A program made the translations under genes and the position numbers. Shown piece by piece: positions 43,934 through 52,554 of a DNA stretch of 59,460 nucleotides (positions are counted from its first letter, which is position 1; every line of letters starts with the position of its first letter). The DNA lies in contig NZ_SJDV01000013.1 in assembly GCF_004332155.1 (NCBI RefSeq), positions 1-59,460 on the forward strand, in the 5' to 3' direction. The notes beneath the pieces were generated by a model, which worked only from the letters and a program-made list of their open reading frames with translations, was not told the DNA's origin and searched no databases. The DNA is from Gramella sp. KN1008 (GTDB taxonomy: Bacteria > Bacteroidota > Bacteroidia > Flavobacteriales > Flavobacteriaceae).

Positions 43934-44785
43934 TCAAAACTTCTTCAGCATTTCATACTGTGTAATACTGGCCTTTAGACCTAGCGCCTTGAGAAAACTT
44001 ATACTTTTGAAAGCTTTAGAATCAACATTAATTATTGAGAGATCCTTATCTGTTCTTTTATATAATTCCTGGAAAAGCAGGGTTCCTATTCCCTGATTGC
44101 GAAATTCGTTCTTCACTGCAAACTGTGATATCCTAGAGGTAATAGGGCTATAAATTATATAGGCCACGGGTTCTTCATTCTTTTCAACGGTTATGATCTT
44201 TAGATCGGCTCCTGAGCGTTCAATGGCTTCCCAGGAATTTTGCCAGGAAGGAGTCCAGTCACAAAAATCTTTGGAATTAACTGAACCTATAGAATCTGGT
44301 TCATTAAGGGTAAAAGACTCCGGCAGCCCGCTTGTTTCTTTAGAAACAGCACCTTTAAAACAAATAAGTTTCCGGGTCTGTTCAAAATCTAAACTTTCGT
44401 AGACCTTTATGGCTCCGCTATTAGAAGAAATTACCTCCAGTACAGATTGCTCTAATTTCACATCTTTCAGAATAGGAAGAATGTATTCGTAAAGTCTCTT
44501 AGTGATTTGATTACCTCGCATGGATGGGATGACTCCTGTACCTCCATTGTAAGCAGTAGCTTTGCCATTAAACTTTCCTTCTCCATGAAGAATAAAACCA
44601 ATCAACTCATCATTTATGAAGGCACCGGCTGAGATTTCCAGGTTTACCCCGTCGTTTTTCATCTTCTTTGCCAGTTGTTCTTCCGAAAGTTGAAGAGGAA
44701 TCATATAATCTGAAAAAGACCTGTTAAAGGCTTGTGCCAGGTCGCATAATGGGATACCTTTTAAAAGTCTAAATTCTATGGACAT
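43934..44785 (-). CDS. GNAT family N-acetyltransferase (two-domain)
   Basis: A 283-residue protein with two GNAT halves. The N-terminal half has GTGVIPSMRGNQITKRLYEY as its acetyl-CoA site (residues ~80-100) and the C-terminal half has FAVKNEFRNQGIGTLLFQELY, the better preserved site. It probably acetylates a small molecule or peptide; the substrate is unknown. It is a single gene; the spacer 43659-43933 before it is AT-rich with no clear element. Confidence 0.88.
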   Translation of the reverse strand: MSIEFRLLKGIPLCDLAQAFNRSFSDYMIPLQLSEEQLAKKMKNDGVNLEISAGAFINDELIGFILHGEGKFNGKATAYNGGTGVIPSMRGNQITKRLYEYILPILKDVKLEQSVLEVISSNSGAIKVYESLDFEQTRKLICFKGAVSKETSGLPESFTLNEPDSIGSVNSKDFCDWTPSWQNSWEAIERSGADLKIITVEKNEEPVAYIIYSPITSRISQFAVKNEFRNQGIGTLLFQELYKRTDKDLSIINVDSKAFKSISFLKALGLKASITQYEMLKKF

Positions 44786-44878
44786 AAGTGTCTTTTTAGA
44801 AGCTATAAGTATAATATTTCTGCAAAGAAAGAGAATATTATATTCAATATTATCAATTCAATTGGCTATAATTGACCG

Positions 44879-45886
44879 ATGAAAAAACGCTACTGGATCA
44901 TTCTGTTCATTCTGGCTGGAATCATAATTGGTTATTTCTCCGGCCCCGTTCCTCGAAAACCTGACTTTTCCACGAAACTTCCAGAATTGCCGTCAGACCT
45001 TGGAAAACTGGAGGCCTATATCCAGGAAAAGGAAGATTCTTTCAGTATTAGAAAGGATAATGAAGCCAGGATTATCTGGGCTAATGAAGAAGCAGTAGTA
45101 ACCGAATACAGCGTGGTTTATCTTCACGGATTTGCCGGAAGTTATCGTGATGGTTACCCTGTGAACGTCAATATCGCCGATACTCTTAAAGCTAATCTAT
45201 TTCTTGCACGGTGGGCCGGTCATGGCTTAAGGCCCAGTGCCGCGTTAAAAAACTTCTCTGCCGAAAATGCCTGGCAATCGGCGAAGGAGGCGTTGGCGAT
45301 AGGGGAGAAGCTTGGGAAAAAGGTGATAATTATGAGCACTTCAACCGGGGGTACACTGGCCCTTAAGCTTGCTGCTGTTTACCCGGACCGGGTGTTTGCA
45401 TTAATAAATCTTTCGCCAAATATCGAAGATGATGTGCCCGGGACTTTTGTACTGGAATCGCCGTGGGGATATGAGATAGCCAATTTGATCTCCTTTGGCG
45501 AAAGTAAAAAGATTAACCACGATGAACCTATAGCCGTACAGTATTGGGATACGGTATATCCTTCAAAAGCTCTCGTAGATTTGCAAGTTTTGGTTGGTAA
45601 TACCATGCTACCTCAAACTTTTCAGAAAATCAGCTGTCCCGTGCTTACATTATATTATCATAAGAATTTTTTACAGGAAGATCAGCATGTAGAAGTGAGT
45701 GAGTATAACGAGGCTCATAAGTTGTTTAAAACACCGCATTCTCTGGTGGAACTCAAACCTCTGGAAACGCCAAAAACCCATTTTATAGGAAGTGATATCA
45801 AATCAAAGGACACTGATATTGTAGAAAAGGAGATCGTTGATTTTTTGCGAGGAAAATTGGATATAACTCTTTCCCCTGAAAATTAA
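44879..45886 (+). CDS. Membrane-anchored alpha/beta hydrolase
   Basis: A 335-residue protein with an N-terminal transmembrane anchor (YWIILFILAGIIIGYFSG, residues ~4-21) and an alpha/beta hydrolase domain outside the cytoplasm. The oxyanion region is VVYLHGFAGSYRD, the nucleophile elbow is MSTSTGGTLAL (S-T-S-T-G-G) and the catalytic His is probably in the PKTHFIG motif near the end. The sequence resembles lipases or esterases. It converges with the CYTH-like gene 9 bp away. Confidence 0.85.
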   Translation: MKKRYWIILFILAGIIIGYFSGPVPRKPDFSTKLPELPSDLGKLEAYIQEKEDSFSIRKDNEARIIWANEEAVVTEYSVVYLHGFAGSYRDGYPVNVNIADTLKANLFLARWAGHGLRPSAALKNFSAENAWQSAKEALAIGEKLGKKVIIMSTSTGGTLALKLAAVYPDRVFALINLSPNIEDDVPGTFVLESPWGYEIANLISFGESKKINHDEPIAVQYWDTVYPSKALVDLQVLVGNTMLPQTFQKISCPVLTLYYHKNFLQEDQHVEVSEYNEAHKLFKTPHSLVELKPLETPKTHFIGSDIKSKDTDIVEKEIVDFLRGKLDITLSPEN

Positions 45887-45894
45887 TCCAGCAC

Positions 45895-46503
45895 TCAATC
45901 CTTAAATATTCCTTTGTTGAGAAATTCGGCGTAGCCCATGGAAGATCCAATATTAAAAACGGTATTACCCAGGATATCATTGAGCAATTCTGAATCCACT
46001 TTCAACTCTTTTTCTCCAAACCATTCCAGTCCGAATGTAAACCAGGTTCTATTATTTATCGTTATTCGTGTGTATTCAATCTGGCAACCATAGTCGATCT
46101 GCCTGTCAATGGGGAGCAAGTCTATTTTTCCATTAGTCTCTTCCTTGAGTTTAAGTCCCATTCGTTCTTTTTTGACTTCCAGCCAGTCATATCGTTTTTC
46201 ATGTATGATCTGCCTGGTTAAAAGATCATCTGATGGAGTTGAAAAGCTCCATTTTGTATATCTTTCAAAATAACCCTGAGTATTCTTACTGAATTGACCT
46301 TTTTCAGGTTCAGCTATCCTGTGTTTTATCTCAATATTTCCCTCTCTTAATTTTATTCCAATATCCTCCTTACCGGGAAGGGGAAGATAAAAGTCTGTTC
46401 TGGTTGCTGCATTATTGAAATCAATTTTCTTCTGACTGAACCAGATACTTATCACCTTGTCTTCATTTTTAGTGAACCACCTTATCTCTTTACTGCTGAA
46501 CAT
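45895..46503 (-). CDS. CYTH-like (triphosphate tunnel) domain protein
   Basis: A 202-residue cytoplasmic protein. It opens with EIRWFTKNE, then has RTDFYLPLPG and IGIKLREGNIEIKHR, alternating charged beta strands that recall the CYTH / triphosphate tunnel metalloenzyme fold, whose interior is lined by such residues. CYTH enzymes hydrolyse inorganic triphosphate or make cAMP, or bind nucleotides. The classic ExExK triad is not perfectly visible, so this is a fold-level suggestion. It is a single gene between two convergent or divergent neighbours. Confidence 0.55.
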   Translation of the reverse strand: MFSSKEIRWFTKNEDKVISIWFSQKKIDFNNAATRTDFYLPLPGKEDIGIKLREGNIEIKHRIAEPEKGQFSKNTQGYFERYTKWSFSTPSDDLLTRQIIHEKRYDWLEVKKERMGLKLKEETNGKIDLLPIDRQIDYGCQIEYTRITINNRTWFTFGLEWFGEKELKVDSELLNDILGNTVFNIGSSMGYAEFLNKGIFKD

Positions 46504-46649
46504 CTTTGATTTTTCAAATTATAAACAGGAATGTCATTACCACTAAAGCGGACATTAATCTAAATTTAATAAAAACCGTGTTTTCTATCTCTTCAAAATT
46601 CAAGAGATTTTGTAGAGGCAAATGCTATTATCTTATTCAAAAAAAACCT

Positions 46650-46657
46650 TACTTTTG
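46650..46657 (+). promoter_or_regulatory. -7 element of pyrR-pyrB
   Basis: TACTTTTG matches TAnnTTTG and places the transcript start near 46664, only about 15 nt before the pyrR ATG at 46679. This rules out the longer in-frame start at 46622. Confidence 0.6.
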
Positions 46658-46678
46658 TTGCAATCTACAAATAGTCTT

Positions 46679-47218
46679 ATGAGCCGGAAAGTACTATTGG
46701 ACTCTAACCAACTTAACATCATTCTACATCGTTTGGCTTGCCAGTTAGTTGAAAAACACACTGATTTTAAAGAAACTGTCCTTATTGGTATTCAACCAAG
46801 AGGGATTTTTCTGGCCAATCGTATTGAAAAAATACTCCAGGAAGAATATGATCTAAAAGATATCAAAACAGGTCAGCTTGATATCACCTTTTACCGTGAT
46901 GATTTTAGAAGAGGAGAGAAGCCACTAGAGGCGAACAAGACGAGGATAGATTTTATAGTAGAAGATAAGCGTGTAGTGTTTATCGATGATGTGCTTTATA
47001 CCGGTCGTAGTATCCGGGCGGCTTTAACTGCAATTCAATCTTTCGGAAGGCCTCGTGAAATTGAGTTATTGAGTTTGATAGACCGGCGTTTTAGCAGGCA
47101 TTTACCAATTCAGCCAGATTATAATGGGACACAGGTAGATGCGATTAATGAAGAAAAAGTAAAGGTAAGCTGGAAGGAGAATGATGGAGAAGATGCCGTT
47201 TACCTTGTTTCAAAATAG
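46679..47218 (+). CDS. pyrR: PyrR bifunctional regulator / uracil phosphoribosyltransferase
   Basis: A 179-residue PyrR. The PRPP-binding motif VVFIDDVLYTGRSIRAAL and the type I phosphoribosyltransferase fold are clear. In Firmicutes PyrR attenuates the pyr operon by binding its mRNA and also converts uracil with PRPP to UMP; here it precedes pyrB by 7 bp but no attenuator hairpin is visible in the short leader, so the enzymatic role or a different RNA target is likely. The ATG at 46679 is chosen because the promoter overlaps the upstream in-frame codons. Confidence 0.92.
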   Translation: MSRKVLLDSNQLNIILHRLACQLVEKHTDFKETVLIGIQPRGIFLANRIEKILQEEYDLKDIKTGQLDITFYRDDFRRGEKPLEANKTRIDFIVEDKRVVFIDDVLYTGRSIRAALTAIQSFGRPREIELLSLIDRRFSRHLPIQPDYNGTQVDAINEEKVKVSWKENDGEDAVYLVSK

Positions 47219-47225
47219 ATAAAAA

Positions 47226-48158
47226 ATGAGCAGCGAATTAAGTGTGAACCACTTACTTGGAATCAAATACCTGAAGCGGGAGGATATTGATCTTATCTTC
47301 AAAACAGCCGATCATTTTAAAGAAGTTATTAACCGTCCCATCAAAAAAGTTCCTTCACTCAGGGATATAACCATAGCCAATCTCTTTTTTGAGAACAGCA
47401 CGAGAACCCGGCTTTCCTTTGAACTTGCTGAGAAACGTCTTAGTGCCGATGTGATCAATTTTTCTGCGGCTTCGTCTTCTGTTAAGAAAGGAGAGACACT
47501 TATAGATACCGTAAATAACATTCTTTCCATGAAGGTAGATATGGTAGTGATGCGCCATCCTAATCCCGGAGCGGGAATCTTTCTTTCCAAACATGTTAAG
47601 GCAAGTATCATTAATGCTGGAGATGGAGCTCACGAACATCCAACCCAGGCATTGCTGGACTCTTATTCCATCAGGGAAAGACTGGGAGAGGTAAAGGGAA
47701 AAAAAATAGTCATAGTGGGAGATATTCTTCATAGCAGGGTAGCTCTTTCCAATATTTTCGCTTTAAAACTTCAGGGAGCTGAAGTAAAAGTGTGCGGACC
47801 TAAAACCTTATTGCCAAAATATATTGAGTCTTTAGGAGTAGAAGTAGAAACCAATCTAAGAGCTGCTTTGGAGTGGTGTGATGTAGCCAATATGCTTAGG
47901 GTTCAGAACGAACGGATGGATATTAGTTATTTTCCAAGCACACGCGAATACATTAAACAGTTCGGACTAAATAAAAAACTTCTTGAAAGCCTGGATAAGG
48001 AAGTCATTATTATGCATCCCGGGCCTATAAATCGCGGGGTGGAGATCACCAGTGATGTAGCCGATTCTGATAATGCCATAATTCTGGATCAGGTTCAAAA
48101 TGGTGTGGCTGTACGAATGGCTGTGATCTATCTTTTAGCTTCCAGGATTAAACAATAA
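47226..48158 (+). CDS. pyrB: Aspartate carbamoyltransferase catalytic subunit
   Basis: A 310-residue ATCase that joins carbamoyl phosphate and aspartate in pyrimidine synthesis. The carbamoyl-phosphate site is FFENSTRTRLSFE, HPTQALLDSYSI and MHPGPINRGVEI are the other family motifs and a Lys region (SSVKKGETLID) is present. No pyrI regulatory subunit follows, so the enzyme is probably the unregulated type. It is co-transcribed with pyrR. Confidence 0.95.
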   Translation: MSSELSVNHLLGIKYLKREDIDLIFKTADHFKEVINRPIKKVPSLRDITIANLFFENSTRTRLSFELAEKRLSADVINFSAASSSVKKGETLIDTVNNILSMKVDMVVMRHPNPGAGIFLSKHVKASIINAGDGAHEHPTQALLDSYSIRERLGEVKGKKIVIVGDILHSRVALSNIFALKLQGAEVKVCGPKTLLPKYIESLGVEVETNLRAALEWCDVANMLRVQNERMDISYFPSTREYIKQFGLNKKLLESLDKEVIIMHPGPINRGVEITSDVADSDNAIILDQVQNGVAVRMAVIYLLASRIKQ

Positions 48159-48221
48159 CCTACTTTCTTTAATTGAAAACAGGTTTTTGTTAACTTTAAA
48201 AGCTTAAAACAGATATTAAAG

Positions 48222-48554
48222 ATGAAAATTGCCAGAAAAGAAAATTATCTTCTTATTGAGAATGACGGCGCTTCCTTAACTGATTTTTCATCAGATATTA
48301 CCAAACATCATGATGATTTTAAAGATGAGAATGTTGTGGTAGATCTGCTGCATCATGAAAATATCGAGAATAAAAGTCTGTTAGGTTTTTTGGAAATATC
48401 CAATTATCACAGAACTCAGAATAAGAGCTTCGTAATCTTGCAAAATACGGTGGGTATTGATGAACTACCAGATGAACTAATTGTGGTTCCTACACTTCAG
48501 GAAGCTGAAGATATGATACAGATGGATGAAATCCAGAGGGATCTAGGGTTTTAA
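48222..48554 (+). CDS. Small STAS-like protein upstream of RNase Z
   Basis: A 110-residue cytoplasmic protein of alternating strands and helices (NYLLIEND, NVVVDLLHH, LLGFLEISNYHRTQNKSFVIL), a pattern like the STAS fold of anti-anti-sigma factors, but without a recognisable phosphorylatable Ser in the usual place. It lies 39 bp before the RNase Z gene on the same strand and homologues are often found there in Flavobacteriia. Whether it modulates RNase Z is unknown. Confidence 0.65.
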   Translation: MKIARKENYLLIENDGASLTDFSSDITKHHDDFKDENVVVDLLHHENIENKSLLGFLEISNYHRTQNKSFVILQNTVGIDELPDELIVVPTLQEAEDMIQMDEIQRDLGF

Positions 48555-48593
48555 ACTCTAAGAATTATTCTCTTCAATCGAAAAAACTTTTCA

Positions 48594-49502
48594 ATGAAAG
48601 TTACCATTCTGGGTTGTTATGCTGCTACTCCACGGAGCTTCACCAATCCCACCTCACAGGTGCTGGAAGTGAACAATCATCTTTTCCTCATAGATTGCGG
48701 AGAAGGTACTCAGGTACAGCTTCGAAAGAACAGGATCAAATTTTCCAGAATAAAGCATATTTTCATTTCCCATCTGCACGGCGATCATTTTTACGGTCTT
48801 GTAGGACTTGTGTCTACATTCCGCTTACTGAATCGGGAAACTGAATTGCATATCTATGGACCTAAAGGGATAAAGGAGATCATTACCCTTCAGTTGAAAC
48901 TCGCTAACTCATGGACCAACTATCCTCTTATTTTTCATGAGCTTACTTCCAAAGAACCACAACTTCTATTTGAGGATACTAAGATAAGTGTAAGTACTAT
49001 TCCGCTTAAACATAGGGTTTACACCAACGGTTTCCTTTTTCGTGAAAAAGAGGGGGACCGTAAACTACTGATTAATGAAGCGGTAAAATATAATATTGAT
49101 AAGACCCTGTATAAAAGCCTGAAAAAGGGAAAGGATGTTGTTTCTGAGGACGGAAAGCTTATTGCGAACCACCTTGTTACTGCCGATCCACCACCACCCA
49201 GATCATATGCCTTTTGCAGCGATACTGTGTACGATGAGGATATAGTTCCTCTGGTAAAGAACGTTTCAGCCCTGTACCATGAATCTACTTTTCTCGAAGA
49301 TGAGTTTGATCTGGCTTTTCCTACCAAACACTCTACCGCCAGGCAGGCAGCTACTATCGCAAAGCTTGCCGGGGTGAAGAAGCTTATCCTTGGCCATTAT
49401 TCTACCAGATATGATGATATTGAGCTTTTCAGAACTGAGGCCGCCCCTATCTTTCCTGAAATTATTTTAGCCGATGACGGTAAAGAAATAACCGTTGAAT
49501 AA
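48594..49502 (+). CDS. rnz: Ribonuclease Z
   Basis: A 302-residue metallo-beta-lactamase-fold nuclease that matures tRNA 3' ends. The zinc motif is HISHLHGDHFYGL, with further ligands in HESTF and GHYSTRYDD and the tRNA-handling region KRGKD-like loop near residues 180-190. The short form length (~300) is normal for bacteria. It follows the STAS-like gene in the same transcription unit. Confidence 0.94.
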   Translation: MKVTILGCYAATPRSFTNPTSQVLEVNNHLFLIDCGEGTQVQLRKNRIKFSRIKHIFISHLHGDHFYGLVGLVSTFRLLNRETELHIYGPKGIKEIITLQLKLANSWTNYPLIFHELTSKEPQLLFEDTKISVSTIPLKHRVYTNGFLFREKEGDRKLLINEAVKYNIDKTLYKSLKKGKDVVSEDGKLIANHLVTADPPPPRSYAFCSDTVYDEDIVPLVKNVSALYHESTFLEDEFDLAFPTKHSTARQAATIAKLAGVKKLILGHYSTRYDDIELFRTEAAPIFPEIILADDGKEITVE

Positions 49503-49677
49503 CACAATTTTCTTCTTTGTATTTTAGGTAGTTAATCGACTGTAAATGAATTATATGACTGTAAATTCTTACAGAAAATGTTAAAATTTCTGCATATTTA
49601 GTTTTTTATTAAGGTTTGAGTGTCTTTAGTCGATAAAATGTGTACATTTATCTTCCCTGAATCTAACATTTGAACCT

Positions 49678-50184
49678 ATGAAGAAAATTACGTTAACAGG
49701 ATTTATGTTAATTTTTTGTGCGGTGTTTCTTACGTCTTGTTCAAAAGATAATCTAGAAGATGAGGTAACTGCCTATAATCAGGTCGTAACAAAAAAAGCT
49801 GAATATCAATATACGGCGATGGAGGTAGAGGTGCTTGAAGACTTAAATATATATCGGAAAGCTCTTGGATTAAATGAACTAAAACCTCTTGCCGAACTGT
49901 CACTGGAATCTGAAGATCATAATGAGTATATGATTGCGAAAGGTTCTGTAAGTCACGAGAACTTCTCGCAAAGAGCTTCTTACTTGATGAATGAGGTTGG
50001 AGCACAGACTGTTAGCGAAAATGTAGCATTTGGTTACAGAACAGCTGATGCTGTTGTAAATGCCTGGTTAAAGAGTAAAGGCCATAAGGAGAACATTGAA
50101 GGTAGTCATACCCACTTTGGAATTTCCGTAAGGCAGGATGCAGATGGAAAGAATTATTTCACGAATATCTTTATAAAAAAATAA
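49678..50184 (+). CDS. CAP (SCP/PR-1) domain lipoprotein
   Basis: A 168-residue lipoprotein with lipobox VFLTSC (residues ~16-21). The CAP domain follows, with LEDLNIYRKALGL, the core HENFSQRA region and NAWLKSKGHKENIEG, whose His and Glu residues line the CAP cavity. Bacterial CAP proteins are secreted and may bind lipids, but roles are mostly unknown. It is monocistronic, and its terminator region contains a hairpin that is repeated 2 kb downstream. Confidence 0.88.
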   Translation: MKKITLTGFMLIFCAVFLTSCSKDNLEDEVTAYNQVVTKKAEYQYTAMEVEVLEDLNIYRKALGLNELKPLAELSLESEDHNEYMIAKGSVSHENFSQRASYLMNEVGAQTVSENVAFGYRTADAVVNAWLKSKGHKENIEGSHTHFGISVRQDADGKNYFTNIFIKK

Positions 50185-50213
50185 ACCGCAAGTTTTGTTT
50201 TCCCCCCAAATCT

Positions 50214-50250
50214 AAAAAAGGGTTCAGGCTAGAGGCTGGCCCTTTTTTTT
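50214..50250 (+). terminator. Terminator of the CAP gene, repeated hairpin copy 1
   Basis: AAAAAAGGG (50214-50222) pairs with CCCTTTTTT (50240-50248), with an inner CAG/CTG helix and loop GCTAGAGG, followed by T's. The 18-base block at 50221-50238 recurs exactly at 52307-52324. Confidence 0.82.
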
Positions 50251-50511
50251 TATTCCTTAGCAAAAAAGAATCCTGTGACCAGACTCGTGAACTAAATTTT
50301 AAAGGTTAATGGTTATCTTAAGTATTTGTTATTATTCTATTCTTGGCCTTATTTCAATGCCTGGACGACAATAAGATGTAAGAGTATAACAGATTAATAT
50401 ATAGTACTCTATCTAATGTGGAAAGTATTTACAGGCATTTACGGAGGAGTTCCAAAAAAGAATATTACTAGAGGGAGTATACATTGAAGGTTCCACCTTA
50501 TAAATAATAAA
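50251..50511. other. AT-rich intergenic region with a short IS-like frame
   Basis: There is no gene of convincing length. A 28-codon open stretch on the plus strand (50417-50500) reads FTEEFQKRILLEG, which recalls the start of IS3-type helix-turn-helix transposase OrfA. It has no start codon and is too short to claim. Confidence 0.35.
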
Positions 50512-50538
50512 AAATCCCACCTGAGAGTGGGATTTTTT
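50512..50538. terminator. Terminator of the S41 peptidase gene
   Basis: ATCCCAC (50514-50520) pairs with GTGGGAT (50527-50533), with A-run and T-run on the two sides so it can act on either strand. It ends 10 bases before the S41 stop. Confidence 0.85.
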
Positions 50539-50548
50539 TCGGGGAATC

Positions 50549-52036
50549 TTACTGATTCCTGTTTAGTATTGGGGGTATCTCATCAATATACATTCTTTGA
50601 AAATCCGGTTCGTTCATTTCACCCTGATCAATTGGTTTAAACTTTTGGGCGTTCTTATAAGCCGACTCATCCTGTTTTGCTTGAGCTCGTCCTAGAATAA
50701 CATTCAACGCCATTTGCAACATAGGCTCATCGGGATCTCCCAGGGTACCCATATCTCCGAGGTTTTCTATATATTTTATAACCGGATTTAGTCCGTTAAT
50801 ATAATCGGTTTTACCCTGTGAATTTAGAGATTTAAACACCAGAGGTTGCAGGGCATACGTATGATTTTCATTGATATTATTTTTTGTATAATCAGGGCTG
50901 TCATAAAGGGTAACGGATGCCTGGAATTTGCCGGTAGTGGTTTCTCCAATCTGCACTACATCTATATAAGGGGCCAGTCCGTTTATAACTAGTTCACTGG
51001 CCGAAGCAGTGGCACTCGTGGTAAGTATATAGACCTTTGAAAGTTTAAGACTATTGATTGTTTCACCGGTCCTGATCCTTGAATCAAAACGGTTAATAAG
51101 CTTTTCAGGATCTGTAGATTCAAAGTGCTGCTGGTATTTGTCATTCCATCTTTCTTTCATAAAAACTTCACCTTCATATTGCCCGGTGATCATACTCGCC
51201 AGATCTACTGCAGAGTTTACAGAACCACCTCCATTATATCGCAGATCCAGAACCAGTTCAGAAATTCCTTGCGCTTTCAAATCCCCGAAAGCGGTATTGA
51301 GTTCATCATCAAAGTCTCTTATAAAACTATTGTACATAAGGTAACCTATCTTTTTACCTTCAACCTCCAGTACTTTTGAAATATATACCGGATTGGAAGT
51401 ATAAGGATCATCTGTTAGCGTTACCGTTTGCTCAGTCATTTGGATTTTTCCATTTTCGATCTTTCCAATATTGATAGTCATTGGATTGGCATCCAGCAAA
51501 CTTTCATAATTATTGAGGCTTAGCTTCTGTCCGTTTACCTCTGTAAAAATAGTCCCACGGCTCAATCCGGCCTTTTCTGCTGAGGTTCCGGGTAAAATAT
51601 ACTGTAGGTAACCAAAGACATTATTTGTTCCATCTATTCTGCCTAACCCGTATTTTATACCCGTACTGCCGCTTACTCCATTAAAACGATCCTCCAGGCT
51701 CTCGTAATCATCAGCAAGGAAGCTAAACCTATCTTCATTATAGGTCAATGTATTGAATAGTTCTTGAGGAGAACTGAAATTATCGAGATAACTGAATTTC
51801 TGATCCTCGCTCGAAAAATAGTCATCAGCGAGCGTAGGTACTTCACTTTTATACAGGTAAATTTCGTTTAGCCCATTATAAATAAAGTCCTCCACTTCAA
51901 GATCTTCGTTTGTACTGGTTTGGGTTTGTTCTACTGTAGCTTCAGAATTGTTACTCTCAAAATTGGTTTCTTCTTTTTCACAGGAACCAAAAAGCATGGG
52001 CAGCACAGCTAGGCTAATCAACATAATCTTCTTCAT
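50549..52036 (-). CDS. S41 family peptidase lipoprotein (C-terminal processing type)
   Basis: A ~495-residue lipoprotein. The ATG at 52036 gives a signal peptide with lipobox MLFGSC; the longer frame from 52093 would bury it. After a ~45-residue Glu/Ser/Thr-rich linker comes an N-terminal helical cap, a PDZ domain (GLSRGTIFTEVNGQ) and the S41 protease domain with the nucleophile Ser in TSATASASELVINGL and GEVFMKERW-like strands. It resembles Tsp/CtpA processing proteases that act in the periplasm or at the cell surface. It is flanked by the repeated hairpins. Confidence 0.9.
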   Translation of the reverse strand: MKKIMLISLAVLPMLFGSCEKEETNFESNNSEATVEQTQTSTNEDLEVEDFIYNGLNEIYLYKSEVPTLADDYFSSEDQKFSYLDNFSSPQELFNTLTYNEDRFSFLADDYESLEDRFNGVSGSTGIKYGLGRIDGTNNVFGYLQYILPGTSAEKAGLSRGTIFTEVNGQKLSLNNYESLLDANPMTINIGKIENGKIQMTEQTVTLTDDPYTSNPVYISKVLEVEGKKIGYLMYNSFIRDFDDELNTAFGDLKAQGISELVLDLRYNGGGSVNSAVDLASMITGQYEGEVFMKERWNDKYQQHFESTDPEKLINRFDSRIRTGETINSLKLSKVYILTTSATASASELVINGLAPYIDVVQIGETTTGKFQASVTLYDSPDYTKNNINENHTYALQPLVFKSLNSQGKTDYINGLNPVIKYIENLGDMGTLGDPDEPMLQMALNVILGRAQAKQDESAYKNAQKFKPIDQGEMNEPDFQRMYIDEIPPILNRNQ

Positions 52037-52301
52037 TGTGAATGGTTTTCGGGATATACAATCTTTATGAACTATAGGTTTCAATTTTTTCATAGCTTTT
52101 ACTTATAATTCATGAATTATGCCAAAAACCGAATGATTATAATATTGTTAAAGCCGAATGATCTTTAACATAATGATTTGATAAAAACCAGCGAAAAATC
52201 GGGAAGAAGAGGTTTTTAATAGAATTTAGGATTTGAACCGTAGTATTTAGACCTCTTTAAGATTTGGGTTTAATGGGTAAGATTGGAAATATATAAAATG
52301 G
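52037..52301. other. Intergenic region upstream of S41 peptidase
   Basis: AT-rich spacer; apart from a weak A/T-rich promoter-like stretch before the gene, nothing specific was seen. Confidence 0.6.
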
Positions 52302-52333
52302 AAAAAGGTTCAGGCTAGAGGCTGAACCTTTTT
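52302..52333 (-). terminator. Repeated hairpin copy 2, probable terminator of the adhesin operon
   Basis: A perfect 12-bp stem, 52302-52313 with 52322-52333, loop GCTAGAGG, with T-runs on both strands. It lies 220 bases after the OmpA-like stop on the minus strand. Its 18-base core is identical to copy 1 at 50221-50238. Confidence 0.72.
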
Positions 52334-52449
52334 CTCTTACAATCGATTTGTTGGGGTCGATTTTGATGTGAACTTTAGAAAAGTAATTCTGTTTTCTCAA
52401 ACCCCGTAACCGATCTCTTAACTAAAATGTTGGGACATTAAGATAACAG

Positions 52450-52534
52450 AAAGAGGTTATCTGAAAACCTGTGATGATACCGGGATTAACCGGTGCCAGT
52501 CAGAGGGGTTACAGGTTATTCAGACTACCTCTTT
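52450..52534. repeat. Nested 85-nt inverted repeat
   Basis: Arms of 22-23 nt (52450-52471 and 52512-52534) form about 20 pairs in three blocks of 8, 6 and 6, split by a 2x2 internal loop and one bulge. Between them sits a second hairpin, ACCGG/CCGGT at 52478-52493. There is no T-run, so it is not a plain terminator. It lies 21 bases after the OmpA-like gene stop. Confidence 0.75.
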
Positions 52535-52554
52535 CCTTCAGGTTAGTTAGAAAT

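Noticed and set aside
46622..46678. Longer pyrR start at 46622
   Set aside because: It lies upstream of the TACTTTTG promoter, so the codons would not be transcribed from it, and homologues begin at MSRKVLLDS.
46650..46679. PyrR-binding attenuator in front of pyrR
   Set aside because: The leader is only about 15 nt, too short for an anti-terminator/terminator pair.
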